Part shown: piece by piece, positions 19,845 to 28,755 of the stretch
Numbering within the stretch: the first letter of the stretch is position 1
Layout: every line of letters starts with the position of its first letter
Source: Palsa-892 sp035556215
Lineage (GTDB): Bacteria > Pseudomonadota > Alphaproteobacteria > Rhizobiales > Xanthobacteraceae
Length of the DNA stretch: 64,000 nt
Assembly (NCBI GenBank): GCA_035556215.1
Contig: DATMFI010000043.1
Location: 1 to 64,000, forward strand
Reading direction: 5' to 3'
Translations under genes and position numbers: made by a program
Notes under the pieces: generated by a model
Database searches by the model: none
What the model was told of the DNA's origin: nothing
The model's input: the letters and a program-made list of their open reading frames with translations, nothing else

Positions 19845-20747
19845 CTAGAGACTCCAATGCCTTTGTCAGGCGCGAGACCTCAACGAGAGGATCATACGGT
19901 CTCAAACTTCTTCGGTAAGGGTGAAACGCAAACCAACCGGTGCGTTAAAAGTCATAGCCTTAAAGCGGCGGGCCCTCGGCCGCGGCGGCCTTATAACTGG
20001 GAAAGCCCTGTGCGTGGCTTTTCACCTCACTGCGGAAATCTGGTTCTGTATCGACACTCTTACTCGTCTGCCGATTTCGCATCTCAACAAGCATGGCCAT
20101 CCCCTCGCTGCGGTTGAACCCGCAGTCGCTTCAAAATTTCCGTTTTCGATTGATCCTTAATTCGACGCCGTACTCGAACTACACTTTACTTACTTGCAAC
20201 CATACTCAACGGCGTCCGGTCATAATAACTGTTACGCAATGAACCGGTGATCCAACAAGACAACTTCATCATGCCGATCAGCTTCCCGATTTGGTTCGAA
20301 TTCCGTAGTCATCTGAACAGCAGAAGAGGGAAATCTCTCTTCGATGAAAAGACGATACATAGCGTGGTATGGAGGCGCAACGATTCATTTTTGCGAAAGC
20401 TTCACGAGGCGCCTCTGCATGCCGATTCCAGGCATTCGTTCCGCGGCGCGTGCGATTTGTGACAACAAGAAGCCTTGATTCACTTGACGATTTTGCCACG
20501 TGTCTCGCGTTGAACAGGCGCAAAATTTTTTTGATTTTTTTCGGCGCGCGCCGTCCGCGCGCGGCGGATTCCGAAAAATTACAAGTCCATGACACGCTTT
20601 AGGACGCAAGGTTTTGCACTGTCTCTATTTTTTTTGTGAAGCGCGAACGGATAGCAGGCGCGTCATTTCGCGCATAACCGATCTCGCGACTCCGAAAATT
20701 ATTTCGGGAGCGTTTCGCCGTTGCGTGCAAGCCACACGTCAAGTTAA
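19845..20747. other. Long non-coding region upstream of dnaA with inverted repeats and an A/T-to-CG junction
   Basis: No credible gene is present. Visible structure includes an 8-bp inverted repeat GACGCCGT/ACGGCGTC (20164-20171 and 20209-20216), GAGGCGC/GCGCCTC arms at 20372-20378 and 20409-20415, and at 20524-20564 a run of T-tracts that changes abruptly into two alternating CG palindromes, CGGCGCGCGCCG and CCGCGCGCGG. I looked for TTATCCACA-like DnaA boxes by eye on both strands and found none. The dnaA promoter must lie within it. A replication-origin role is possible by position only. Confidence 0.45.
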
Positions 20748-20749
20748 AT

Positions 20750-20776
20750 AAAAAAACGGCGGCCTAGAGGCCGCCG
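20750..20776 (-). terminator. Rho-independent terminator of rpsT
   Basis: CGGCGGCC and GGCCGCCG form a perfect 8-bp stem with a 4-base loop. On the minus strand it is followed by seven T residues, 52 bases after the rpsT stop. Confidence 0.92.
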
Positions 20777-20827
20777 TCGAAACGCGTATGAGAATGTCTG
20801 GCGTGCTGACTTAACGCGCCGATCGGC

Positions 20828-21094
20828 TCAGGCTTTAAGCTTGCGAACGCGCGCGTTGAGCCGCGACACCTTCCGGGCAGCGGTATTACGATGAAGAACG
20901 CCGCTTTGCGCTGCACGCATGATCTGCGGCTCCGCCTTCGCAAGCGCGGCACGCGCCTTCTTGCCATCACCTGCGCTGATCGCATCTTCAACCGCGCGAA
21001 TGGAAGTCGCAAAACGCGAGCGGCGCTGTTTGTTGATCGCCGTCTTGCGAGCGATCTTGCGCGTCGCTTTCTTGGCAGAGGTCGTATTGGGCAT
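20828..21094 (-). CDS. rpsT: 30S ribosomal protein S20
   Basis: This 88-residue, very basic, helical protein binds 16S rRNA early in small-subunit assembly. The N-terminus MPNTTSAKKATRKIARKTAINK and the C-terminal HRNTAARKVSRLNARVRKL are typical of S20. It has its own strong terminator, so it is probably monocistronic despite preceding dnaA on the same strand. Confidence 0.98.
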   Translation of the reverse strand: MPNTTSAKKATRKIARKTAINKQRRSRFATSIRAVEDAISAGDGKKARAALAKAEPQIMRAAQSGVLHRNTAARKVSRLNARVRKLKA

Positions 21095-21211
21095 GCTTGA
21101 GCGTCCAGTTCGATCCGATTTTGGAATGCCGCGAAAGCGCCCTCAGGCATCGCGACGCGGGCGGACCATAGTGGGGCCACCCGCCAGCGTCAACGGTATA
21201 TTATATAGTGT

Positions 21212-21985
21212 CTAGCGATGCTTAAAGGACGGGGCGCGTTTGTCGACAAAAGCCGCCATGCCCTCCTTCTGGTCGGCGGTCGCAAACATCGCATGGAAGA
21301 CCCGCCGTTCGAACCGGATTCCGGCCGAAAGCGTCGTTTCGTAAGCCTGATTGACGCTTTCCTTGGTCATCATGGCGATTGGGAGCGACATGCCGGCCAC
21401 CACTTCGGCCGTCTTCATCGCCTCATCCAGAAGACTAGCCGCCGGAACAATCCGCGACACCAGACCTGCCCGCTCCGCCTCCTCGGCGCCCATCATGCGG
21501 CCGGTCAGGCAGAGGTCCATCGCCTTGGCTTTGCCAATAAAACGCGTGAGCCGCTGGGTGCCCCCAATGCCGGGCATGACGCCGAGCTTGATCTCGGGTT
21601 GGCCGAACTGGGCATTGTCGGCGGCGATTACGATGTCGCACATCATTAGCAGCTCGCAGCCGCCCCCCAATGCGTAACCGGCAACCGCTGCGACGATCGG
21701 CTTGCGCGCCCTGCCGATCCGCTCCCAGGCCGCGACGAAGTCGTCGAGGTAGTTCTGCGGGTAGCCCATCGATTGCATCTGCTTGATGTCCGCGCCAGCC
21801 GCAAACGCCTTTTCGGATCCCGTCAGGACAACACAGCCGATATCGGAATTATTTTCGAATGTATCGAGTGCCTTATTGAGTTCGTCGATCAAGGGACCGT
21901 TTAGGGCGTTGAGCGCCTTGGGACGATCCAGCGTGATGAGGCCGACACGGCCTTTGGTTTCGACGCGGATGTTTTCGTAGGCCAT
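21212..21985 (-). CDS. Enoyl-CoA hydratase
   Basis: This 257-residue crotonase-family enzyme hydrates trans-2-enoyl-CoA in fatty-acid beta-oxidation. The oxyanion-hole segments are AFAAGADIKQM and AGYALGGGCELLMMCD. The two catalytic Glu residues of crotonase match GGGCE and PEIKLGVMPGIGGTQRL. The start MAYENIRVETKG follows a strong GAGGAGGAA ribosome-binding site. It lies 19 bp behind mutM on the same strand, and no functional link to mutM is evident. Confidence 0.94.
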   Translation of the reverse strand: MAYENIRVETKGRVGLITLDRPKALNALNGPLIDELNKALDTFENNSDIGCVVLTGSEKAFAAGADIKQMQSMGYPQNYLDDFVAAWERIGRARKPIVAAVAGYALGGGCELLMMCDIVIAADNAQFGQPEIKLGVMPGIGGTQRLTRFIGKAKAMDLCLTGRMMGAEEAERAGLVSRIVPAASLLDEAMKTAEVVAGMSLPIAMMTKESVNQAYETTLSAGIRFERRVFHAMFATADQKEGMAAFVDKRAPSFKHR

Positions 21986-22004
21986 GTTTTCCTCCTCGCA
22001 GCAT

Positions 22005-22886
22005 TCAACGCTGACAGACCGGACAATAAAAGGTCGAGCGGCCTGTTTGCACGATACGGCGGATCTTCCCTTTGCAGCCCGGCTGCGAGCAAGCCTCACC
22101 CGCACGGTCATAAACCCGGAAGTAATGAGCGAAGTAACCAAGCTCGCCGTCGGGCAGCCGGTGATTGCGCAGCGACGAGCCGCCGGCCCGGAGCGCATCC
22201 TGCAAAACCTGCTTGATCGCCTCCACGAGTTCGCTCGCGGCGGGCGTCGGCGCGCCCTTGCGATCGGCCAGGATCGAAGCGGGGCGTTTGGGCGAAAGAT
22301 GCGCGCGATGCAGCGCTTCGGCGACATAGATGTTGCCAAGACCTGCAACAACTCTTTGATCGAGGAGGAGCGCCTTGAGGCTCGTTTTCTTGCTGTGGGC
22401 GGCAGCTGCCAGCATTCTTGCATCGAAACTGTTGCCGAGCGGCTCTGGACCAAGATGTCGCAGCATCGGTTCGGCTTCAAGCCCGGCGCGGGGCAAGAGC
22501 TTCATGAAGCCAAAGCGGCGCGGATCGTTGAAAGTGACGGTCCAGCCCGACGACATGGTGAAGACGACGTGATCGTGTTTACCGGGCTTGCCGCGCGGAT
22601 GGTGAAATTCGCCCATGTCTTTCTCGCGGCCGGCCTTCTCGGCGCGAAAAGAGCCGGACATCCCAAGGTGCATCAAGAGAACGTCGCCCGACGAGAGATC
22701 GGCGATAATGTATTTCGCGCGCCGCCCGAGACCGGTCACGGCCGTCCCTATCAGGCGCTTGGCAAAGCCCTTTGGAAAGGGAAAGCGTAAATCCGGGCGA
22801 CGCACTTTAACGTCAAGAAAGCGCGCGCCCTCCAACGCAGGCTCAAGACCGCGGCGTACCGTTTCGACTTCGGGAAGTTCGGGCAC
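22005..22886 (-). CDS. mutM: Formamidopyrimidine-DNA glycosylase
   Basis: This 293-residue base-excision enzyme removes 8-oxoguanine and cuts the backbone by beta,delta-elimination. The start is a GTG giving MPELPEVETVRRGL. This start is needed because after Met removal Pro1 is the catalytic nucleophile, followed by Glu2. The C-terminal zinc finger is present (CSQPGCKGKIRR...YCPVC), and the Lys of the beta-hairpin region is in GRRAKYII. Longer frames upstream would bury the proline and cannot be right. It is divergent from ubiE. Confidence 0.96.
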   Translation of the reverse strand: MPELPEVETVRRGLEPALEGARFLDVKVRRPDLRFPFPKGFAKRLIGTAVTGLGRRAKYIIADLSSGDVLLMHLGMSGSFRAEKAGREKDMGEFHHPRGKPGKHDHVVFTMSSGWTVTFNDPRRFGFMKLLPRAGLEAEPMLRHLGPEPLGNSFDARMLAAAAHSKKTSLKALLLDQRVVAGLGNIYVAEALHRAHLSPKRPASILADRKGAPTPAASELVEAIKQVLQDALRAGGSSLRNHRLPDGELGYFAHYFRVYDRAGEACSQPGCKGKIRRIVQTGRSTFYCPVCQR

Positions 22887-23079
22887 TTTAACCTTAACCT
22901 TGCGGCGCTCTATACATGCTTGCCGTTCCTGCTGGTGATAGCGCCAGCGCAGGCCGCGCGCTAGACTTCGATCCGCCCAGACCGCCCGGGATCGAAATGT
23001 GTTCGGGCATGATCTTTTCCGAAAGCCTGTTCCCACTTTTCGGCATCATGCTCTATGGTCCCCTCGCCAAGAGAGAACA

Positions 23080-23841
23080 ATGTCCACCGAGCGTTCCGAC
23101 ACCCATTTCGGCTTCCGCAGCGTACCGCTTGAAGCGAAGCAGACGCTGGTCGACGACGTTTTCCATAAGGTCGCGCGCCGGTACGATCTGATGAACGACC
23201 TGATGTCGGGCGGCCTGCACCGGGCCTGGAAGGACGCGCTCGTCTCGAGGCTTCGTCCACCGAAGAGCGGGCGTCCGTTTCATCTCCTCGACCTTGCCGG
23301 CGGCACCGGCGACGTTTCGTTTCGCGTCGTTAAGGCGGGCGGAGGCGGCGTCAAGGTGACGGTTGCCGACATCAACACCGACATGTTGGCCGTCGGCCGC
23401 GAGCGCGCCGAAAAGCGCGGGCTCGGCGGGCAAACTGAATTCGTCGAGGCCAATGCTGAGGAGCTTCCGTTTCCCGATAAATCCTACGACGCCGCGACCA
23501 TCGCCTTCGGTATTCGCAACGTACCGCGGATCGAGCGCGCGCTCAGCGAAATCCATCGCGTGTTGAAACCGGGCGGGCATTTCCTTTGTCTGGAATTCTC
23601 ATCGGTAAACGTGCCGGGGCTCGACAAGCTTTATGAGATCTACTCCTTCAAGGTGATCCCCGAGATCGGCCGGCTTGTCGCGGGCGATGCCGAGCCTTAT
23701 CGCTATCTCGTGGAATCGATCCGCCAGTTCCCAGCGCCTGAGGCATTCGCCGCAATGATGCACAAAGCGGGTTTCGCCCGCGTTGGCTTCACGCCGATGA
23801 CCGGCGGGATCGTCGCGCTTCATTCCGGCTGGCGGCTCTGA
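23080..23841 (+). CDS. ubiE: Demethylmenaquinol/2-methoxy-benzoquinol C-methyltransferase
   Basis: This 253-residue class I SAM-dependent methyltransferase carries out the C-methylation step of ubiquinone synthesis. The SAM-binding motif I is LLDLAGGTGDVSFR near residue 65. The family signatures YDLMNDLMSGGLHRAWK and FGIRNVPRIERAL are present. A GAGAGAA ribosome-binding site supports the ATG chosen over one 27 codons upstream. ubiB follows after seven bases. Confidence 0.97.
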   Translation: MSTERSDTHFGFRSVPLEAKQTLVDDVFHKVARRYDLMNDLMSGGLHRAWKDALVSRLRPPKSGRPFHLLDLAGGTGDVSFRVVKAGGGGVKVTVADINTDMLAVGRERAEKRGLGGQTEFVEANAEELPFPDKSYDAATIAFGIRNVPRIERALSEIHRVLKPGGHFLCLEFSSVNVPGLDKLYEIYSFKVIPEIGRLVAGDAEPYRYLVESIRQFPAPEAFAAMMHKAGFARVGFTPMTGGIVALHSGWRL

Positions 23842-23848
23842 GGCGGTT

Positions 23849-25414
23849 GTGATCTCCGGTTTTTTTCACCTCTTAAGTCTTGCGCGGGCAGGTTTCGTGT
23901 TTGCGCGCGAGGGCGTGCTCGGCCTCGTCGACCCTGTCGTTTTGCCCGCCGGCCCGCGATTTCTGCTGCGTTGCGCGCGCTTCGTGGAGCGCAGAAATGC
24001 TGGCAGCGGATCGGTACGGCTCGCGAAGGCGCTCACACGACTTGGACCCTCCTATGTCAAGCTGGGGCAGTTTCTTGCGACCCGCCCCGATGTCGTCGGC
24101 ACCGCCATCGCCAGCGACCTGGAAAGCCTGCAGGACCGCATGCCGCCGTTCTCGCAGCGGCAGGCGGAAGCTGCGATCATTGAAGGCCTCGGCAAGCCCG
24201 TCACTGAACTGTTCGTGCAATTCGGCCCGCCGGTCGCGGCCGCTTCGATTGCCCAAGTGCACCGCGCGGAAGTTGCCCGCGAGGGTGCGATCCAGCCGGT
24301 TGCTGTAAAGGTACTCCGCCCCGGCGTCGAATATCGTTTTCAGCGCGACCTAGACACGTTCTTTTTCGCCGCCCGGCTCGGCGAACAGTATTCGGCTGAA
24401 GCGCGCCGCTTGCGGCTGATTTCAACGGTCGAGACATTGGCTCGTTCGGTCGCGATCGAAATGGATCTGCGGCTGGAGGCTGCGGCCTTCTCGGAGCTCG
24501 CGCAGAACACCAAGGACGATCCTGATTTCTGCGTGCCGGCGGTCGACTGGGCGCGCACCGCAAAGCGCGTACTCACCGTCGAATGGGTCGACGGCATTCC
24601 CCTCAACGACAAGAATAAGCTCGCAGCGGCCGGCTACGATTTCAAACATCTCGCGCGCGTCGTTATCCAGTCATTTCTACGGCAGGCCTTGCGCGACGGC
24701 TTCTTTCACGCCGACATGCACCCGGGCAATCTGTTCATCGACCAGACCGGCAATCTTGTTGCCGTCGATTGCGGCATCATGGGGAGGCTCGGGCCACAGG
24801 AGCGGCGCTTCCTTGCCGAGATCCTTTACGGCTTCATTACCGGCGACTGGCGGCGCACGGCTGAAGTGCACTTCGAAGCAGGCTACGTTCCCTCTCATCA
24901 TTCAGTCGATGATTTCGCGCAGGCCATTCGTGCCATCGGTGAGCCGATCCGCGAGCGGCCGGCGAGCGAGATCTCGATGGCGAAGTTGCTCACGCTGCTC
25001 TTTGAGGTCACCGCGATCTTCGACATGAAGACGCGGCCCGAGCTTTTGCTCTTGCAAAAAACAATGGTGGTCGTCGAAGGAGTCGCGCGCTCCCTCGACC
25101 CCGATTTCGATATGTGGGCGACCTCCGATCCTGTGGTGCGCGAGTGGATCGAGCGCAATCTTGGGCCGATTGGCCGTGTAGAGAACGCGGCACAGGAACT
25201 TGGCGGCCTCGCCCGCCTTGTCGGCTCGGCTCCATCGATGCTTTCTCGCGCCGCGCAAACCTTCGAACGGCTCGACGAGCAAACCAAGGACGGCCTAGTG
25301 CTGTCGCCCGCGACTGTCGAAGCTATCGGCAAAAGCAAACGGCGCGGCCGCGCCTGGATGACTGCGGCGGTCTGGACGATCGCGCTTTTGATTGCGATCT
25401 GGCTTTTTCGCTAG
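23849..25414 (+). CDS. ubiB: Ubiquinone biosynthesis kinase-like protein UbiB
   Basis: This 521-residue member of the ADCK/ABC1 atypical kinase family is required for the hydroxylation stage of ubiquinone synthesis. The diagnostic KxGQ motif is in YVKLGQFLATRPDVVG near residue 72, kinase-like motifs include FFHADMHPGNLFID and VAVDCGIMGRLG, and the C-terminus ends in a membrane helix (AVWTIALLIAIWLF). It starts with GTG seven bases after ubiE and is almost certainly co-transcribed with it. Confidence 0.96.
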   Translation: MISGFFHLLSLARAGFVFAREGVLGLVDPVVLPAGPRFLLRCARFVERRNAGSGSVRLAKALTRLGPSYVKLGQFLATRPDVVGTAIASDLESLQDRMPPFSQRQAEAAIIEGLGKPVTELFVQFGPPVAAASIAQVHRAEVAREGAIQPVAVKVLRPGVEYRFQRDLDTFFFAARLGEQYSAEARRLRLISTVETLARSVAIEMDLRLEAAAFSELAQNTKDDPDFCVPAVDWARTAKRVLTVEWVDGIPLNDKNKLAAAGYDFKHLARVVIQSFLRQALRDGFFHADMHPGNLFIDQTGNLVAVDCGIMGRLGPQERRFLAEILYGFITGDWRRTAEVHFEAGYVPSHHSVDDFAQAIRAIGEPIRERPASEISMAKLLTLLFEVTAIFDMKTRPELLLLQKTMVVVEGVARSLDPDFDMWATSDPVVREWIERNLGPIGRVENAAQELGGLARLVGSAPSMLSRAAQTFERLDEQTKDGLVLSPATVEAIGKSKRRGRAWMTAAVWTIALLIAIWLFR

Positions 25415-25554
25415 ATTCTCCGGGCTTTTCCCGCCCTATGGTTAATGGGCCGCGTGAAAAGTCCTCGCCTCAAATAATTGAACGGTGATAATCTGGTATT
25501 TAGGCTGAAGCCGCTCGTACTTGGCTCCGTAAATGGGTGGCACCGGGTTGCGTC

Positions 25555-26775
25555 ATGGTTCTGAACGGCAAGTGTATTTTGCTCATCATCGGCGGCGGCA
25601 TCGCCGCCTATAAGAGTCTTGACCTGATCCGGCGCCTCAGAGAACGCGGCGCCAAGGTGCGCTGTATCCTGACGCCGGGCGGTGCCGAATTCATCACACC
25701 GCTTTCTGTCGCGGCGATCTCCGGCGAGCGCTGCTTCACCGAACTCTTCTCGCATCAGGATGAATTCGACATCGGGCATATTCGGCTCTCGCGCGAAGCC
25801 GATCTCATCGTCGTTGCGCCCGCAACTGCCGGCCTCATCGCCAAGATGGCGCAAGGCATCACCAACGATCTTGCAACCGCCGTGCTGCTTGCGACCGACA
25901 AGCGCGTGCTCATTGCCCCTGCGATGAATCCAATGATGTGGAGCCACGCAGCCACCAAACGTAATTTCACACAACTCATGGCGGACGGCATTATCGCCGT
26001 CGGGCCGAATGCCGGCGAAATGGCTGAGCGGGGCGAAACCGGTGTCGGCCGCATGGCGGAGCCGTTGGAAATCGTCAGTGCGATCGAGAGCCTGCTCCAC
26101 GAGATGCCGGCGACTGACGCTTTGAAGGGCCGTAAGGTGCTCGTTACCTCCGGCCCGACGCGCGAACCGATAGATCCCGTTCGTTATATCTCCAATCATT
26201 CTTCCGGCCGGCAGGGTCACGCGGTGGCGCGGGCGGCGGCGGCGGCCGGTGCGGAAGTTACGTTGGTGTCAGGTCCCGTTGAAATTCCCGATCCTTCGGG
26301 CGTGAAAACTATTCATGTCGAAACCGCATCGGAAATGCTCTCCGCCGCGCAATCGGCGCTGCCGGTCGATATCGCGGTTTGCGCGGCGGCGGTCGCCGAC
26401 TGGCGCGTCGATGCGATCGCCAACGAGAAGATCAAAAAAATCGACGGACGCGCGCCCTCGCTCTCGTTCGCCGAAAACCCCGACATTCTCGCGACGCTCT
26501 CGCACGGCAAGAAGCGCCCGCGCCTCGTCGTCGGCTTTGCCGCGGAGACCGAAAAGGTCATCGAGCACGCACGCGCCAAGCTCGCCCGCAAAGGCTGCGA
26601 CTGGATCGTTGCGAACGATGTGTCGCCCGAGCGCGGCACCTTCGGCGGCCGCAACAACCAGGTCCATCTCGTCACCGCCGGCGGCGTCGAGAGCTGGCCG
26701 CTGCTTTCCAAGGAAGCGGTTGCGGACGGTCTCATCCGCCGGATCGCGGCGACGATGAAAGAGGCCCGCGCATGA
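25555..26775 (+). CDS. coaBC: Bifunctional phosphopantothenoylcysteine decarboxylase/phosphopantothenate-cysteine ligase
   Basis: This 406-residue protein performs two steps of coenzyme A synthesis. The CoaC flavoprotein half (about 1-190) has IIGGGIAAYKSLDLIRRL, the active His in FDIGHIRLS and the substrate-recognition PAMNPMMW. The CoaB half (about 195-400) begins KVLVTSGPTREPIDPVRYI and contains the K-rich KIKKIDG and the RLVVGFAAET segment. An alternative GTG start at 25537 would add six residues. The stop overlaps the dut start in an ATGA arrangement. Confidence 0.96.
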   Translation: MVLNGKCILLIIGGGIAAYKSLDLIRRLRERGAKVRCILTPGGAEFITPLSVAAISGERCFTELFSHQDEFDIGHIRLSREADLIVVAPATAGLIAKMAQGITNDLATAVLLATDKRVLIAPAMNPMMWSHAATKRNFTQLMADGIIAVGPNAGEMAERGETGVGRMAEPLEIVSAIESLLHEMPATDALKGRKVLVTSGPTREPIDPVRYISNHSSGRQGHAVARAAAAAGAEVTLVSGPVEIPDPSGVKTIHVETASEMLSAAQSALPVDIAVCAAAVADWRVDAIANEKIKKIDGRAPSLSFAENPDILATLSHGKKRPRLVVGFAAETEKVIEHARAKLARKGCDWIVANDVSPERGTFGGRNNQVHLVTAGGVESWPLLSKEAVADGLIRRIAATMKEARA

Positions 26776-27248
26776 AGCCGCTCAGCGTTCCCTTCACGCG
26801 CCTGCCGCACGCCATTGGCCTGCCGGCACCGGTCTATGAAACCGAAGGCGCGGCCGGCGTCGACCTCATCGCGGCGCTTCCTGACACCGAGCCGCTCGTG
26901 ATCGCACCGCAGGGCTGGGCCGCGGTACCGACCGGGCTCGTATTCGAGATTCCGCACGGCTTTCAGGGCGAGGTGCGGCCGCGCTCCGGTCTCGCGCTCC
27001 GTCATGCCGTCACGGTGCTGAACGCACCCGGCACCATCGATTCCGACTATCGCGGCGAAGTGCGCGTGCTCCTGATCAACTTCGGACCCGAGCCGTTCAC
27101 CGTCACGCGCGGCATGCGCGTCGCGCAGCTTGTGTTCACGCCGGCCCTGCGCGCCAATATCTATTCGGTCGAAACCCTCAGCGCGACAGCGCGCGGCGAA
27201 GGCGGTTTCGGCTCCACCGGTCTTCACAGCAAACTCGCGAGCGAATAA
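26772..27248 (+). CDS. dut: Deoxyuridine 5'-triphosphate nucleotidohydrolase
   Basis: This 158-residue trimeric dUTPase hydrolyses dUTP to dUMP, keeping uracil out of DNA and feeding dTMP synthesis. All five motifs are visible in order: AAGVDLIA, RPRSGLALRH, NAPGTIDSDYRGEV, RGMRVAQLV and the C-terminal RGEGGFGSTG that closes over the active site. It overlaps coaBC by four bases and abuts the following regulator, a layout common in proteobacteria for coaBC-dut. Confidence 0.97.
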   Translation: MKPLSVPFTRLPHAIGLPAPVYETEGAAGVDLIAALPDTEPLVIAPQGWAAVPTGLVFEIPHGFQGEVRPRSGLALRHAVTVLNAPGTIDSDYRGEVRVLLINFGPEPFTVTRGMRVAQLVFTPALRANIYSVETLSATARGEGGFGSTGLHSKLASE

Positions 27249-27689
27249 ATGGCGCGTCTATCCGAAAAAAGCCTGCTGGCCGTTGCGGCGATCGTCGATA
27301 TTGCGATCCACTCGCGCGGGCAGCCGGTCGCGGCGAAGGCGCTCGCCGAGCGGCACCATCTGCCGCCGCGCCATCTCGAGCCGGTGCTGCAGGCGCTCGT
27401 TCATGCCGGTATTCTGAAAGGCGTGCGGGGCCCGCGCGGCGGCTATGAACTCGCGCGCGAGCGGCGGCGCATTTCGGTCGCCGAGATCGCGCGCGTTGCC
27501 GAAGCGACGGCCGCGGAAAACAACGCGCATATTCCGCTGCTGGTCGAAAAGGTGGTGCAGCCCGCGGTCGCGGCGGCCGAGCAATCCTTCGAGGTCGCGC
27601 TTTCCGGCGTCTCCATCGACGAATTGTGCCGCGCCGCTGAAAAGCTGGGCATCGCCGAAACGAAGAGCACCGCCGATTTCAACATATAG
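27249..27689 (+). CDS. Rrf2 family transcriptional regulator without a cluster Cys triad
   Basis: This 146-residue protein has the Rrf2 winged helix (ARLSEKSLLAVAAIVDIAIHS, LAERHHLPPRHLEPVLQALV, GVRGPRGGYELARE). IscR, NsrR and RirA use three Cys residues in the central loop to bind an iron-sulfur cluster; here that region has none and only one Cys (ELCRAAE) occurs near the C-terminus. It is therefore closer to cluster-free members such as CymR, which controls cysteine synthesis. The cysK gene follows after 82 bp that hold two inverted repeats, so regulation of cysK is a reasonable inference. It begins directly at the dut stop. Confidence 0.85.
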   Translation: MARLSEKSLLAVAAIVDIAIHSRGQPVAAKALAERHHLPPRHLEPVLQALVHAGILKGVRGPRGGYELARERRRISVAEIARVAEATAAENNAHIPLLVEKVVQPAVAAAEQSFEVALSGVSIDELCRAAEKLGIAETKSTADFNI

Positions 27690-27691
27690 TT

Positions 27692-27724
27692 TTTGTTATA
27701 CAAATCGGAAATCGACTCGATTTC
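27692..27724. promoter_or_regulatory. Two inverted repeats between rrf2 and cysK, candidate operators
   Basis: TTTGT-TAT-ACAAA (27692-27704) and GAAATCGA-C-TCGATTTC (27708-27724) are both perfect inverted repeats, three bases apart, in the short gap before cysK. The first overlaps the only AT-rich, promoter-like segment. Such paired dyads are typical of dimeric winged-helix regulators. Binding by the adjacent Rrf2 protein is inferred. Confidence 0.6.
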
Positions 27725-27771
27725 GTGAATATGCTACCGGGCGCCTTCTTTGCTTTTGACGGAAGGCCGTG

Positions 27772-28755
27772 ATGCCCGAGACGCGCAACTCCTCCGCCGA
27801 TGTGAAACACAAACCCGGCCGCGGCCGGATTTTCAATTCCATCACCGAAACGATCGGCGACACGCCGCTCGTCAAGCTGCATCGGCTGCCCCAGATGCGC
27901 GGCGTCAAGGCGAACATTCTGGCCAAGCTCGAATTCTTCAATCCGGTCTCGAGCGTCAAGGACCGCATCGGCGTCGCCATGATCGAAGCGCTCGAGCAGT
28001 CGGGCGAACTCGACAAGGATACCGTGATCGTCGAGCCGACATCGGGCAACACCGGAATCGCGCTCGCCTTCGTCGCCGCCGCCAAAGGCTACCGGCTGAT
28101 CCTGGTCATGCCTGAGACGATGTCGCTCGAGCGCCGCAAGATGCTGCTTCTGCTCGGTGCTGAACTCGTGCTCACCGAAGGCGGCAAGGGCATGAAAGGC
28201 GCGGTCGCCCGCGCCGAGGAACTCTTGCGCGAACTGCCCAAGGCGGTGATGCCGCAGCAATTCAACAACAAAGCCAATCCCGATATCCATCGCCGCACCA
28301 CCGCCGAGGAAATCTGGAACGATACCGGCGGCGCGGTCGATGCCGTCGTCAGCGGCGTCGGCACCGGCGGCACCATCAGCGGCGTCGGCGAAGTGCTGAA
28401 GGCGCGCAAGCCCGGCGTGCGGATGATTGCCGTCGAACCTGAAGACAGCGCCGTCCTTTCCGGCCGGGCCGCGGGACCGCACAAGATCCAGGGGATCGGC
28501 GCGGGATTCATCCCCGAAGTCCTGGATCGCGCCATTATCGATGAGGTCGTGACGGTCGGGAACCAGACCGCTTTCGATACCGCGCGCGCGCTTGCGCGCT
28601 ATGAGGGTATTCCGGCGGGCATTTCGTCGGGCGCGGCGCTGGCCGCCGCCATCGAAGTCGGCTCGCGCCCGGAAATGGCGGGGAAAAATATCGTCGTGGT
28701 GCTGCCTTCGTTTGCCGAACGGTATCTTTCGACCTCGCTGTTCGAGGGGCTTTAG
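27772..28755 (+). CDS. cysK: Cysteine synthase A (O-acetylserine sulfhydrylase)
   Basis: This 327-residue PLP enzyme makes cysteine from O-acetylserine and sulfide. The PLP lysine is K63 in NPVSSVKDRIG, the substrate loop is EPTSGNTGIALA, the phosphate cup is GVGTGGTISGVGE, and the C-terminal region has GISSGAA. A GGAAGG ribosome-binding site five bases upstream favours this ATG over the GTG one codon earlier. It stands alone behind its promoter gap. Confidence 0.96.
   Translation: MPETRNSSADVKHKPGRGRIFNSITETIGDTPLVKLHRLPQMRGVKANILAKLEFFNPVSSVKDRIGVAMIEALEQSGELDKDTVIVEPTSGNTGIALAFVAAAKGYRLILVMPETMSLERRKMLLLLGAELVLTEGGKGMKGAVARAEELLRELPKAVMPQQFNNKANPDIHRRTTAEEIWNDTGGAVDAVVSGVGTGGTISGVGEVLKARKPGVRMIAVEPEDSAVLSGRAAGPHKIQGIGAGFIPEVLDRAIIDEVVTVGNQTAFDTARALARYEGIPAGISSGAALAAAIEVGSRPEMAGKNIVVVLPSFAERYLSTSLFEGL

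Noticed and set aside
20247..20602. Short open frames in the dnaA upstream region as small genes
   Set aside because: They lack clear ribosome-binding sites, show no protein-like composition and overlap each other on both strands.
22005..23036. Longer MutM starting upstream with a basic N-terminal extension
   Set aside because: MutM needs Pro directly after the initiator Met as catalytic nucleophile, which fixes the GTG start at 22886.
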